Shown: positions 22,623 to 34,700 of the stretch, in pieces
How the letters are laid out: every line of letters begins with the position of its first letter
How positions within the stretch are numbered: the stretch's first letter is position 1
DNA from: Wyeomyia smithii
Lineage: Eukaryota; Arthropoda; Insecta; Diptera; Culicidae
Assembly (NCBI RefSeq): GCF_029784165.1
Contig: NC_073696.1
Location: 52,829,501 to 52,893,500 of the forward strand
Direction: 5' to 3'
DNA: 64,000 nt
The notes under the pieces: generated by a model
The model's database searches: none
Told to the model about the DNA's origin: nothing
Seen by the model: the letters and a program-made list of their open reading frames with translations, nothing else
Program-made: the position numbers and the translations under genes

Positions 22623-25149
22623 GAAAACGGCTTTATTCTATGTGTTTTACGTTCAAAAGTTCTTGGAATCTTTGTCATGTTTTTAAATTGAATTCACTCA
22701 AATTCAAAAAACAACATATTTCTAAAAATTTCTTCATATAAATAGTCAAATATGCGCTTTAAATTAAGACCAAGAGATATTTTTTATGTTTGCCCCAAAA
22801 AGAATGACAAACAAATGAAAAACGCATATTTTTTTGATGAAAAACATTACTAATTTTGAGTAAAATTGAGATGTTTACGATGTCAGCATTTCAAATTGTT
22901 TCTTTAAAAAGCCCTAAAAGTCGTTCAAAGACGGTTTTAAGTTGAAAATTGGAACAAAAAAGTGAGAGCGCAAAATGTGTTTTTTTTTCTATATAAATCG
23001 GTTGTTTTTAAAGATAGAAAAAAACTTTATTTTACAAAGTTACCTAGAGCTATAATATTGTAGAACAACTTTTTTTTTCTATCTACAAAGATAAAAAAGT
23101 TAGATAATTGATTTCATCGAAAGTTTGGATCACCCTAATTTTTGTTAATTTTTCAATAAGCGCTTTATCATATGAAACAACAAGAAGAAAGTTTTTCTAT
23201 AAAATATTGCTATAGAGCTCTAGAGCCAAATTTTTCCCTAAATTTGGTTTCTGGAGCATTGTGCAATTGCTTGAATGGAAAAAAATTACCTTCGAAATGC
23301 AAATTTTAGCTTAATCAAACCAGTTAAAGTTTCACTTAAACTATCGATGAATGCACAGAAAGTGTCGATATAAAAATATCTAAATCGAACAGTAAAACGA
23401 TTTCCTGTCTTCCGGCTCAAAAACTTCCTGACCGCCCAGAAAGTCGATCTAATTTTTTTTTTTTTTGAATCAACACCAAATCTCCATTTCTAAGACATTT
23501 GGCATGAACAATTGAAAAATTTTATGCTTTTTTTACATCGGGCAAAAAAGTGGAGCATTGACCTCTTCGGTTTCAAAGGCTAACTTAATCTTTTAGACCT
23601 TTGCCAGGGACTTGTAATACGTTATTCTCCGTATGTGCGGAGAAAATAACGAACGCCCGGATTCAATTTTCTTTTCCAATTATTCACCCTGCCCATTTTT
23701 AGTTTTTTGACAACTTGACAATATTAAGAACTTTGACAACTTTATTGCTATTTTTGTTGTTGTTTACTCGTGCGCTCATCGTTGTTTCTCCCGCGGAAAA
23801 CAAGGTGTGTAGTATCATCACTCTATTCTGGCGAATGAATGTCGGAAAAATAAACTATTTCAAACTATGCATCAGGAGGTTGCATCGAATAACTGTTTGT
23901 ATGTGGGAATGGATTTTTTTAGCTGCAAAAAGATCTTATCGCGGGAGATGCGTTCCAAATTTGTATGGACCCACGTAAAAAAGGCATTTTTGTGTTGCAA
24001 ATATAACGAAGAAAACCGTCCTAAAATGTTTGAACCTCGTTTGAATATGATAGTGGTCAATCTGGAGACCCAAGTGCAATATTTTAAATTTTGAGTATTT
24101 ACACCGAAAATTGTAATTTTTTTCGAAAACTCATATATGATCACTCGTGGCATAAAATGGAAAATGTGATTGAAATGAGGTCGATATCCTGATCAAAATA
24201 TAAATCTTTTGTGTCCTACTGCTCAAGTAAATTCGACATTACGTGCGTTGCGCGGTAAGTGGTATCGTTAATGATAGCAAGAAAACACTTCATCTTTCAC
24301 GTTATCTACTGCAACGCAACCATTATTGAAAGTGAATGATATGAGTGCGTCCAAATTTGTTTCTCCTTATGCCCCACCTTACCTTTCAACAAATGCGAAA
24401 GTTCATTTCTTTGTATTGCGTTTTCCCCTTGAAATTATTTTTAAAAAAAATCACTTCCAACTGATGAAGAAACTCTCTTAATGCCCATTTGCTCAAAAAA
24501 TTTGTTTCAAATTTGCGCGCTGGATTACAAAAAAACTACTTGAACTATTTATACAAAATTAACCGCGAAAAACCAATTTTTTTTTCATCAAAAAAATAAA
24601 AAAAAATAGTTAGGTTTGTCCTATTATTGTCGGGGGAGTAAATGATGTCCTAGAGCGTTAATTTCTTGTATGATGGTTTATCATATTGCAGAGCATCTTC
24701 TTGCAAAAGCTCTCTATGCCTTCATTTTTCTCCCAGAAGATAATCGGATAAACTTGACGATAATGAAGCCGGTACACTATCTCAAAAAGCTATTCTTTTA
24801 GAACGGTCTATTTAATTGGTATAACGTCTTCAGCAAAGTTGTAGACAGTTATATTCACCTTTTAGGAAAAAAATACACCGTGAGGCAAAAAAATATTGTT
24901 AGGAAAAACAAAAATTTGATTATAGTATTATTATAGTTTTGATTTTTTAATTTTAAGATCGTTATTAAACCTTAGAACGGTGGGAGGATTCACAGTCCCA
25001 TGTTCTACTCTGGTAGTGGACATTGGGTTTTTGAAGCCACGTACGTTCTGGTAATAAATTATTAGAAACTAGAGGTATTGCAAAGTACTGCGAAACGTCG
25101 CGTACAGACTGAAAAGTCGGAGTTCCAGACGTTTTGGCCGGCTCAGCGA
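22623..25149. other. AT-rich dispersed-repeat DNA
   Basis: No gene. The stretch 23,437-23,600 (CCAGAAAGTCG..., TTTCTAAGACATT, CATCGGGCAAAAAA) recurs in diverged form at about 47,230-47,410, so at least that part is a dispersed repeat. Confidence 0.5.
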
Positions 25150-25443
25150 CATTTGCAACCGATAGCTCAAAAATGGGTTCAAAACTGGTGCAGGTCCTGG
25201 AATTAATATTTCAGTAGCAATAAAACATTGGCCGACAGTATCTCAAGCAGAGATTTTTGCAATTTTTGGATGTGGTGGTGTGGCTGTGGTATTCGTGGGA
25301 ATGTAAGGGTTAACGAGCTTGCAAAACAAGGTATATTAAACTGTGGACGCCCGATCAGTAAGATGTGGAAAAGTATGCCAATCCAAAAGATTCATAGCAC
25401 CAAATGTAAATCAATTGCAAATGTGGTGCATTACACTGGTTAA
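25150..25443 (+). pseudogene. LINE RNase H domain fragment
   Basis: In two frames on the plus strand this reads as a decayed RNase H: WLKNGFKTGAGPGINISVA, then HWPTVSQAEIFAI (AEIFAI carries the family's catalytic Glu), and after an internal deletion and frame change GIRGNVRVNELAKQG, matching the GHxGIxGNExADxLAK terminal motif with the Glu changed. It derives from an RNase-H-bearing LINE, probably related to the one at the right edge of the window. No RT sequence is adjacent. Confidence 0.75.
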
Positions 25444-25691
25444 CACAGGTTTTGCCCTAAAGCTCAAACTGGAAAAAAATGAAAAATTATAGCTTTCCAA
25501 CCATTGCTGTGAATTTTGGTGCCCGCAGCAGAGATAACTTTTCAGAGACTTAAATGAGTTCTCTCGTAAACATAACGTTCAAGCGGCGAACCTAGCGAGC
25601 AACAACTCTGCGGCCTTTTGATGCACTTCTAACCAAACGAGGGGCACCAATCGTTTTAGGGCAACTATTTTTAGCTTTGCTGCAACATATT

Positions 25692-26630
25692 TTGAAGTAG
25701 AATACTTCTCTCAGGAAGTTCGGCTACATAGGGATGTGAAATGAAAATCTAAAACTGAAAAAAGTGAGTAATATGGCCAATTTCAAATGCTAATAAATCG
25801 GTTAGTTTTTGATGGATTTCCTTCGTTTTTGCAGCAATCGATTAGAAAATCTTTTAAGATTCCTACCAAATGCATGAAATTGCAATTTCATTGTTCGAAC
25901 TATTCTACTATTGAAAATTCTTAAGCCTTGTCAAAACACAAAATTCGACCTCTGATTGGTCGTTATACGATTGCTTTCCCAAGCAAGGTCGGCAGAGTTA
26001 TGAATTAGTAAATTGGGCATGCATTATTTTGCCTAGATAAGAGCCTATATCATCAGATATTAAACAGACATTTCATCAGATATCAAAGAACAACAAATGA
26101 ATATTTGAAGAGTCGATATTTTCTCGTTTTGCGCTATAATCCAAAGTTGATTATAGTCATCTACATGCATGCTCTGATTTTTATTACGTGTTTGCGTCGC
26201 TTAATGTTTGGCTACGTTTATGCAGAACGCAAATGACGGCGCGATGCGATTCGGCAAGATGAAATGTGTTGAAATGCATAGCTCTACTTCGCCTTAAGAA
26301 GAGCTGTACATTTCACCACGGTAAGTCATTCGTGTTCTACATAACTGTAGCCTTTGTTCCGTTCCCGTTAAATGATGTCGTATTTAATGTGATATTACAA
26401 TTCGGCAGCACCTCACCTTCTCATTTGCGCAAAATTTTCAAAATATTCAATAAACTTCATTCAAAATATCAAACAAAGTGAAATTGCAATACTGCCAATG
26501 AACGGTCAACGTTTATTTACTAGAAAAAATGACTGACACGCAAGCAACCGGGTTATCTTTCTTGTAAAAGTATTCTACTTCAACCTTGCGATTGTGGCTT
26601 TGCATACAACCTTCCTGTGATTTTTTTCGC
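25692..26630 (+). mobile_element. Dispersed repeat unit, shorter copy B
   Basis: The left 350 bp match the unit at 16,597 closely (TTGAAGTAGAATACTTCTCTC, the CTAATAAATCGGTTAG phrase and the CTCTGATTGGTCGTTATA box). The right end (AAAGTATTCTACTTCAACC, then CAACCTTCCTGTGATTTTTT) matches the right end of copy A. The TATA-like site is altered (GCCTAGATAAGAGCC), and the peptide ORF is missing: soon after the promoter the sequence joins material like the 3' end of the peptide unit (AATATTTGAAGAG, about 26,100). It is an internally deleted copy. Confidence 0.65.
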
Positions 26631-29600
26631 TTTTGTCATTCAGTCAAACGTAGATCAAGGTTTTTTTACAGTGACTGCTTACAGCCCAAAGTGATTTGGT
26701 CTCTTGGAAAAGTCCCCTTACAAAAAAACATATTGTTCTTCGAAAAAAATTTCGAATGAAACTGAATTTTAAATATTCACCAATTGGAATAAAATATATC
26801 ATGCGCATCGTTCACGGTCACACAATAAAATTTGCTGAAAACTCAACCAAATGCTCTTCACCGTTCCTTTGGTAAAGCGAAAATTAAAATCCCTGGCTGC
26901 GTAACACCGGTGTACAGTACACAACCCGAATTTACAAAATTACAATTCAAATAACAAAACTCAGAGCAATAAATTTTCAGAAAATTTGAAACGGTGAAAA
27001 TCAAACGAACCCGTTTTCAGTGCGACTGACGAAAGACTTGACCTTCTTTTTTTTAGCGAATAGTGATAAATAAAATAAGAGAGAATGAAAATTGCATGAT
27101 GGGGAAATATATTTCTTGTTAATACTAACCATAAAGGTGGCTATTTTTCTCTTTCATGCAAAAAAATTGAAAAATATTAGCCCTGGTCAAGCAACAACAC
27201 CCGCAGGGTATGGGTTAACACAAACCGTAGACTTATTATTGGCTGATCAAGCTTCTTTTCTTTTAAAATGACAAAAAAGCTAAATAAGCATATAAGAATT
27301 CGTTAAGCGCTTGATCAGTAAATTTTGGAGAATTGGTGAAGCTCACAGTGCTGCAAGTACTATTAACATGCACTTCTTTGTGTTTGAATTGGTGATGTCG
27401 TCAACATAGTTTCGTGAAATGATTGTCTGTTGATTTTTAAAGGGGCGCAAAAAATATTTAAAATAGGGAACAATGTGTTCGTTGCTATTATTAATTTCAG
27501 ACTAAGTGCGGGTTCCACACAATTCAGCAGCTGCCCGCGCAAAGTTGATAGTTAAAGACTGTGAAAATGGCGGTATAACAGCCTGAAGGCAATTTAGTTC
27601 ATGTTAAAGTGTTCATCTTTTCCATAATTCATAACACCTCAGATCTGGTTGTCATCCACTTGCAAATTTAAAGAACTCTCTTCAGTATAATTATCGATAT
27701 GCTTAGATCACCAAGGGCCCTAATAATAATGATGCCGATGTAGACGACGACGGCGGCGACAGCGATGCTAGAGCCTTTCGTGAAGCAAAGAATATCATCC
27801 GGTGTCAAGGATCAAAAGGTTAAACTGCGGTCTATGCCCTTTGATCTGTGATCGGCAGATACTTCTCCCTGCTTCTGTTTTTCGCTGACACGTAAGAAAG
27901 GCCTGCGCAAGTATCTGCAAACATTGGAGAACGGAACCCAGGAGAATCATTCCCAAACAAGCAAAAAAGGCCGAGCCGTGGCCAAACTCAATATACATAT
28001 TACATAATCAGCTTGACAGAACACGCATATGAATTGAGTTGATGGAATTTCGTAATTTTTTTTTGTTGGTTTCATGCTCCTACATTATATTACCTAGTTT
28101 CTAGGAAAATGTTGGTCTATTTTGATTGCCTTTCCGAACTGAGACTCTGTCAGCACTGGTTATCAGCCAGACTAGGCCTCTGGATAACAAGACAAAGCAA
28201 ATGCACATACTGTTCGGGTTGACACCAGCACATTACGTAACCTTATCAGCCGGCAATGGCTGCACTGGGACTTCACTCCTTTCTTTTCGCTTCTGCATAA
28301 TAGCTGTGTAGTGATTGCTCTTCGGGGCCCAGCTCAATTCTTTCGACTACGAATATTCTGCGAAAGTTGTTTTCACTTTTTTGACCGTTTCTAAGTGGGG
28401 TTTAGCTCTGGCAGTTCGATGTATATGGCATTTTACTTTGCATTTTGAAATAAATTTTGAATAAAATGTACGCATCTTAAGACAATCTCGTTAGTTGTTT
28501 CTTTTGTTTTGAATAACAAAATTACAAACTGGATTGAAATATTATTTTTGTTCATAATAGCGTATTACAGTTTTCCACAATGTTCAATTTCTACTTTGTT
28601 GTCTAGTGTTTGCAGAATGATTAAGCTGCGTTCGTCAAAACGTACATCATCTGCATATGCAAAGAACTGTAACGGGCCCACTGTAAGGGACAAACTGCTT
28701 ATTTCCAGCGAAGGAAAGAATGCTTACATCAAACGGAAGGCGTTAGCCTCTGGCTCTCATTCGCACAGTTATGTAATCTAATATGCACAACATCGTGCTA
28801 GAGTGTCACTAGAAAGTGTGATAACCGAGCACGGCGGCGGCTTGTGAGTTTTACTCCCGCCCTACTAGCTGGCAAGACGAGTCAAGAGAGGATGTGACCT
28901 GCTTTTTCGATTTCTCGTGTGTGAAATGAATACAAATCGAAAGCATTTGTATAGGCGGTAATGTGTAGCCTTTTCCACAAGCAGTTTTGCATTTGAAAAC
29001 ATGAAGTTTAGTCCTTGACAATTTAGTCGATTATGATGCAAGATGCATTCCCATCTGATTTTATAATTTGCAAAATTTACCGTGAGTGCTCTAAACGACC
29101 AAAGAAGACACAAAAATGCATTTACCTAATGATGTTGATTGCTCGGAGTATTCATCAATATAACTTACTTATCAGAAAATTTCTGAAAAATGCGAACAAA
29201 GAATAGAACGAAACGGAGCAAACAAAAGTAGTGATTGCTGCCAAAAACAAACTTAGAGAAGTTCTGACAATCTTCCGTAATTTCTTTGATATCATCTCTA
29301 CACAAAAGCATTAACGACGACTGTCAATCCTCTGTACCAAACGTACACAGAAAAACAAAGTTTATCAAATGGAATTACAATCGCTACTTGAAGCAAGTTT
29401 CTGATTGCAATGATTTTCTTTCCTCGATGATATCTCTCTCCCATTTTCGACCCAAAGTGGAGAGAAAGCTTGTTTTCAAATCAAAACAAAACTGCGTGAC
29501 CAAAATCGAAAATGTATCGCATTCTTTGCTTCCGCAACAAAGAAAAACCCTCAACGCTACGACGTAGGAGACCAACAAAAAGTAACAACATCAATTCTAA

Positions 29601-29637
29601 TTTTGGCCTCTTTTTTTCTTCTCTACCTCAATTTCAG
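26631..29637. other. No recognised gene
   Basis: AT-rich non-coding sequence; frames up to about 90 codons without family resemblance. No repeat boundary was identified. Confidence 0.4.
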
Positions 29638-29717
29638 GTAATCCTCTTGGCTCAGTCGGCATTTTTGGTTTATACACAAACGATATCCAGCGAAGCAACA
29701 GCTTCCGCTGTACGCAG
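29638..29717 (+). other. Possible host exon, unidentified
   Basis: An 80-bp open segment is preceded by a strong pyrimidine tract and acceptor (TTCTTCTCTACCTCAATTTC followed by AG) and followed by a donor CAG|GTATTC. One frame reads NPLGSVGIFGLYTNDIQRSN without stops, and another is also open. I recognise no family, and a single exon this short with no partner is weak evidence. It could be a non-coding leader exon or chance. Confidence 0.25.
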
Positions 29718-31705
29718 GTATTCGTATCACTTTGATTACATTCAACAAGCCAGATCGGTTGAGTAAACTAATGTAATTTGCGGTGGTCGCTTTACATGGG
29801 AAAGGATTACAATTTAGATAAATTAATATGCGTATCAGCAGCAGCTGCCCGGCTGACAGGTCACTAGCAGAACTGCGTGTGATGATGTTAACGAGTTGCG
29901 TTTCTCGATAATTACAACTGTAATTTATTCGATCATCAAGTGCTTCGCACGAGTTTAATTTTACGATTACGGGCGTAGTTTGTGTTTATTGGACCGCGCT
30001 TGATATTACCTCTGGGATCCGGTTATCAGATCGATGTGTTTGTATAATTTTGTAACAATATATGAGCTTGGTCGAGTATGACTGAGAAAATACAAGTTAG
30101 AGATGAGCTACTTTCAATTAACATTTGTGGCCGAGTTTATTCTTCTCGAAATTGAAACTAGCGCCAGCCAATGCCAAAGTAACAAGCTGACTTATGACTT
30201 TCATCCGCTGCACAACACTACTCAGCTTGCCGAACTGCAGTGGCATCCGGACTGCCAAGCACCCCAAGTTTGATTAGTTATAATCCCTTTCGTGCAAGGA
30301 TCGTTTCCCTGTGCTTAACAGCTGCTACGAATCCCATCGAACGAGGTAAAATTACTGCAGTAGGTACCACCCGAACCGGAAGCCTTCGAAAACGAAAACG
30401 ACTGAATATGAAGCTTCCGCAGAATTAAATAAAAGTCAACCAAAGCTTTATCCTAGCATGTTTCATCAGAACCACGAACCTGAAGGCGAGTGAGATAGAA
30501 AAACGCATGAATTATGCTCTCGTGTTGTAGCAGCAGCTGAACAAATTTCCACCACAAAATCAACGCCTGAGTTTCTTCGACCCGTCAAGCAGTTCGTATA
30601 CCCGAGGGCATTTACAATCAGGTTGATTAGCATAAGAAGTGCAGCGTGAGAATACTGCATTAGTTTGCTGCGCTAATAAACGGAGGCTCCTTGGATCGAA
30701 CTGGAACGAGATTTTTTTCCGGAAAAGTCAACATTTTATGTAAATGAAATATTTATAACGTTCATATATTCCTCTAAAAAATCATTAGAGAGCACTTTCG
30801 TGTCAAGTAGCAAGTTGTGGAACGCGACTATCTGAGATCCAAATAAAATTATGCAGTTATATTCACTACTGCACAAAAGTGCCTTTTTCATTTGTTGTTT
30901 ACTGTCGAAAAATTGTAAATGGAAGAAAAATACAAATTAACATTTCTGCTTTGATTTTCAAATTTGTTTACTGAAAAGTTGTTTTTCTTCAAATTTTGTC
31001 AAAAAGTTCGCTGTACACGATTAGACCGACCATTTTCGAAAAATTTATATAAATTTCACAAATAATAGATTTTCCAAATGCGAAATCCAGTAGAAAATTT
31101 GTAGTCAGAATTTAAACTGCAGTAGTTTTTTACTTATATCTTTTTTTGTGTCTATATTTTTGAGGCTTTCAGCCGGCGGCGGCCTCATAACTCATATCTT
31201 TGTAAATTTGTGCCTGAAATAGTTGTTTAGTACGCCCACTCAAGACAAGAAAAATTCAAGTTTATGATTTAGAAAAAATCGTGTTTCACACGTTTTCACC
31301 ATCCAGCTTCACCTTAAATGATCCTAAGCTCATTTTAAGGTAAAACTGGACGATGGCTTTTTCCGTACAGTTTTGAGATTAAGTTTCTTTTCACTTGATG
31401 ATTTCAAGTATTAAAATCTTAGCTTCCACTAAATAAATACCGCAAACAATCGATCAAAGTTACACTCACGTAATTTCAATGATTTTCGAGAAAATTTTCT
31501 TGTGAAATTTAGGCACAATTCGAGCACCAAGTTTCACTCCAACGAAACTGCGTAAATTCCAGAATTCGCGTATAAACCACGTATGTAGTTTGTTTTAAAT
31601 TACCGCAGTTCTATTACAATGATTTTGGAATTTACGCTGATTATCCAGAAAACCGATGTGTACACGATAGGGTTTTAATGATTTCTCTTTTACAAATTGT
31701 TTATT
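29718..31705. other. No recognised gene
   Basis: No coding signal. Around 31,535-31,650 the phrases GCGTAAATTCC and GGAATTTACGC are related to the TTTACGCGG repeat seen at 45.9 and 62.5 kb. The sequence GTTTATT at 31,699 is the left target-site copy of the following SINE. Confidence 0.4.
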
Positions 31706-32041
31706 TAGTGGGGGCCTAGCGTGGTTGGTAACGTCTCCGCTAACCACGCTCGATGCCTGGGTTCGAATCCCACCGCCGACATAGGAGTCGATAGTTGTGA
31801 GGTGGCGTGATCCACTCACAACCAACCCAACTGGTCTAGATTCAATACTAGCCGACACCGGGAGATTTTCTGAGACGAAAAATCTCTGGGATCACGCCTT
31901 CCATCGCATGAGGAAGTAAAGCCGTTGGCGCCGGTCCGTTAATCAACGGGTCGTAAGTTAGGGCCCTGGGTGGAGTCGCCTCCCTGGGCGTTGGTGATTG
32001 GCACAACAACAGTGGCGGAATAGGCGAGAATAAAAAAAAAA
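31706..32041 (+). mobile_element. tRNA-derived SINE (Feilai-like), copy 2
   Basis: Near-identical to the element at 9,884: the same B box GGTTCGAATCCCACC, the same body and the same A-rich end. It is flanked by a 7-bp direct repeat GTTTATT (31,699-31,705 and 32,042-32,048). The high similarity between two copies 22 kb apart suggests recent activity of the family. Confidence 0.88.
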
Positions 32042-32145
32042 GTTTATTCGAGCTCATGCTCGAAATGTTGGTCTTCATCGAAAAATTTTGGACCCATATT
32101 TTAGTCAATTTTGCTTTGAGCTGCTGATAGAAAAATCTTAAATTT

Positions 32146-32230
32146 ACACTTTCGAATCACTTCACTTTTTGATTTTATCAGTTCTATCATGAAGTGATAG
32201 AATTACAAAGTAAAGTGATTCAAAAGTGTG
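32146..32230. mobile_element. Small hairpin element (ACACTTT ends)
   Basis: Inverted arms ACACTTTCGAATCACTTCAC and, from the right, ACACTTTTGAATCACTTTAC, continuing to a centre near TCATGAAGTGATAG. About 85 bp, nearly a perfect stem. Confidence 0.6.
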
Positions 32231-32300
32231 AATCCCATATTTAAGTTTGGCCCCTAGAGAGACACTTATGAAATTAAATAGTCAAAAAATCAAGCTTTTT

Positions 32301-32388
32301 CATCAAGCATTACATTACCAAGCGCTTCCATTGAACAGTTGAAGTAGCCTTTTTCAATGGAGGCGCTTTGTTACCGTAATGCTTGATG
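32301..32388. mobile_element. Small hairpin element (CATCAAGCATTAC ends)
   Basis: Arms CATCAAGCATTACATTACCA and, from the right, CATCAAGCATTACGGTAACA, both continuing into AAGCGC and CATTGAA, form a stem of about 35 bp. It lies only 70 bp from the previous hairpin. Confidence 0.65.
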
Positions 32389-33354
32389 GAGGCGCACCGA
32401 TCTGAGGGAGAGTTGTAGGAAACAAATGTAACCTTGTAAAAAGGTGGAAAGAAAAATATTTTTTTTCAGCACGAAAAATTCTGAATGACCACTAAATCTT
32501 GATTTACAAAAATGGGTTGAATTTTTTCTTAAATTTTTTCTTGAAGAAACCCAAGTTATAATTAAAATTTTGTACATAGTCCGAAACGGACAAATAGGAA
32601 ACAGTTTGAGTTTTAGAAAAACATATTAATTGTGTTATTTTTCAAAAAAAAAATACATTTTTATAATGTTAAATGATTTAAAAAATATTCTAAATCGAAG
32701 AACATATAATAATTGACTTCGTAAAAACGTTCATTTATAAGTTGGTATGGTTTTAATTAGAGAGAATTTGAAAATCATCATTAAATTATGCATCAAATCC
32801 AAAAAGGGTAAATTTTCTCCTTATTTTTCTTGGAATTTTACATCTTTCCGACACTTTTGATAAGAGGACCTGGATGAAGAAATGAAAAACAATTTTTTAC
32901 TTAAAAATAAGTTTTACAAAATTTTTATATGATTTTAATAATAATTTCTAATCTAATTGGCAGTAAATTTTCTAAATGCATTAATTGTTGAAATATTTCA
33001 AACTTGGAAGTTGTTAGTTATCTCTGAAAATACACTTTGTGTTGGTTATTTGTGGTTCTACAGCAGCAAACAGTATTTTTTTTGAAATGTACTATCTATA
33101 TACCACAAAACATTTGCTGAGAACAAGTAGATTGGATGAATAATTTATAAGTTATGGTTATGTTCATATTCACGGAGATTAATTTACATGAGTTGAATAA
33201 TCATAATAATTTGCTTTTTATTTCTCCTTCCAGGTTTTCTCATTAAAAGTATTGGAATAATGTCAAATTTCAAGACAACATCAGTTTGAAAAGAAAATTT
33301 ATTTCTTTTGAGATTTAATGTATAATTTAATGTTTATTGGCGTCATCCAAGATT
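32389..33354. other. AT-rich, no recognised gene
   Basis: Very AT-rich, with no coding or repeat boundary that I can support. Confidence 0.4.
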
Positions 33355-33835
33355 AAGAGCTAATTTTGGGATCATTTTCTATTTTGGCTTTTTCTGGCCC
33401 TCAGAAGCATTTTTCGACGATTTCGAGCTCTTTTTGGGATCATTTTTTATTTTGGCCTTTTCTGGCCCTTAGAAGCTGTTTTCGCCGATTCTGAGCTCAT
33501 TCTGGGATCATTTCTATTTTGTCCTTGCTTCTGAGAGTCAAAAAAGGCCAAAATAGAAAATGATCCCGAAATGAGCGAAATCATCGAAAAATGCTTCTGA
33601 GGGCCAGAAAAGGGGAAAATAGAAAATGATCCCAAAATCAGCACAAAAGCTCCGAAAAGTGCTTCTAAGAGCCAGAAGAAGTCAAATTAGAAAATGATCC
33701 CAAATGAAAAAATAGTTTTAAAGGCCAGAAAAGGCCAAAACAGAAAATAATCCCAAAATGAGCTCAGAATCACCGAAAACTGCTTCTAAGGGCCAGGGCA
33801 AGCCAAAATAGAAAATTATCCCAAATTCGCTGAAA
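33355..33835. repeat. 68-bp minisatellite that inverts at its centre
   Basis: About 2.5 units in one orientation (GGGATCATTTTCTATTTTGG, CTTTTTCTGGCCCT, CAGAAGC) run to about 33,535, then about five units in the opposite orientation (CCAAAATAGAAAATGATCCC) run to 33,835. The unit length is about 68 bp and copies vary by substitutions and small gaps. Head-to-head tandem arrays like this can fold into long stems. Confidence 0.85.
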
Positions 33836-34676
33836 ACTTTGTTTTAACCTTGGAATGTTTGTGTAAAATTCCAATATAATTGAAAAAATATTCTTTAATG
33901 ACCGTTCAATCATTTTTCTACATCTAGTTTTCTCGTTTCTAAGTTTTATTTTAATTTTAACGGTGGCTTGAATCGATTTTGTGATTACGTCCCAGAGCTC
34001 CATACAAACACGTTTCTTGTATAAACTCTCATTTTCCACTCATAGCTTTACTGTTTAAAACTGCCATTGTTCCGATCCAGGCTTCGAAATGGTCACGGTA
34101 GAACCACTTTTCACTGCGATAATCGTCTTCTTCTTTTTCTGGCGCTACCAAGGCTCGCTGTCTGAATACATTCTTGAACAAACATGTCAAATGAGTATCG
34201 CCATCACGACGTTATGTTTTTCAAACGTATTTTGACTTTTTTTCTAGAAATGAGAATTACGCACGTTGAGTGCGTGTATTCTGGAAATTATTTATATCAT
34301 TGATCTTGTAATAATGTTTGTCAACATAAATGAACGAAGTAGACAGAAAAAGGCCGAAATAACATCGCAAAACGATTGACAGTGTGCATCTCTTTGATAC
34401 GCGAGTGTCGTTTGACTATCATTTTTTTCTGTGAGCTGAGCGGCGATGGTTTGGTTATTTTGCATTAACGAGCGAAAGCTGACTGTGACGCACGCTAAGG
34501 AAGCGAGATCAAATGAAAATGGTGACCGTTTACAAGCCTGTTCCGATCAGAAGAACAGAGAGTCACTGAAAAAGGATACAGGGAAAATCCCTAAGCGAAT
34601 TGTATCATCATTGAGTAACTTTTAACTTTCAGCCAAGAACGGTAAATGTAGCATTCAAACCGACACGGTATAGCAT
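33836..34676. other. No recognised gene
   Basis: Non-coding as far as can be seen. Short frames only. Confidence 0.4.
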
Positions 34677-34700
34677 TCACACACACACACACACAAACAC
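34677..34700. repeat. (AC)n microsatellite
   Basis: About ten AC units, one interruption near the end. Confidence 0.85.

Noticed and set aside
31595..31858. 87-codon minus-strand frame
   Set aside because: It is the reverse strand of the second Feilai-like SINE copy plus flank.
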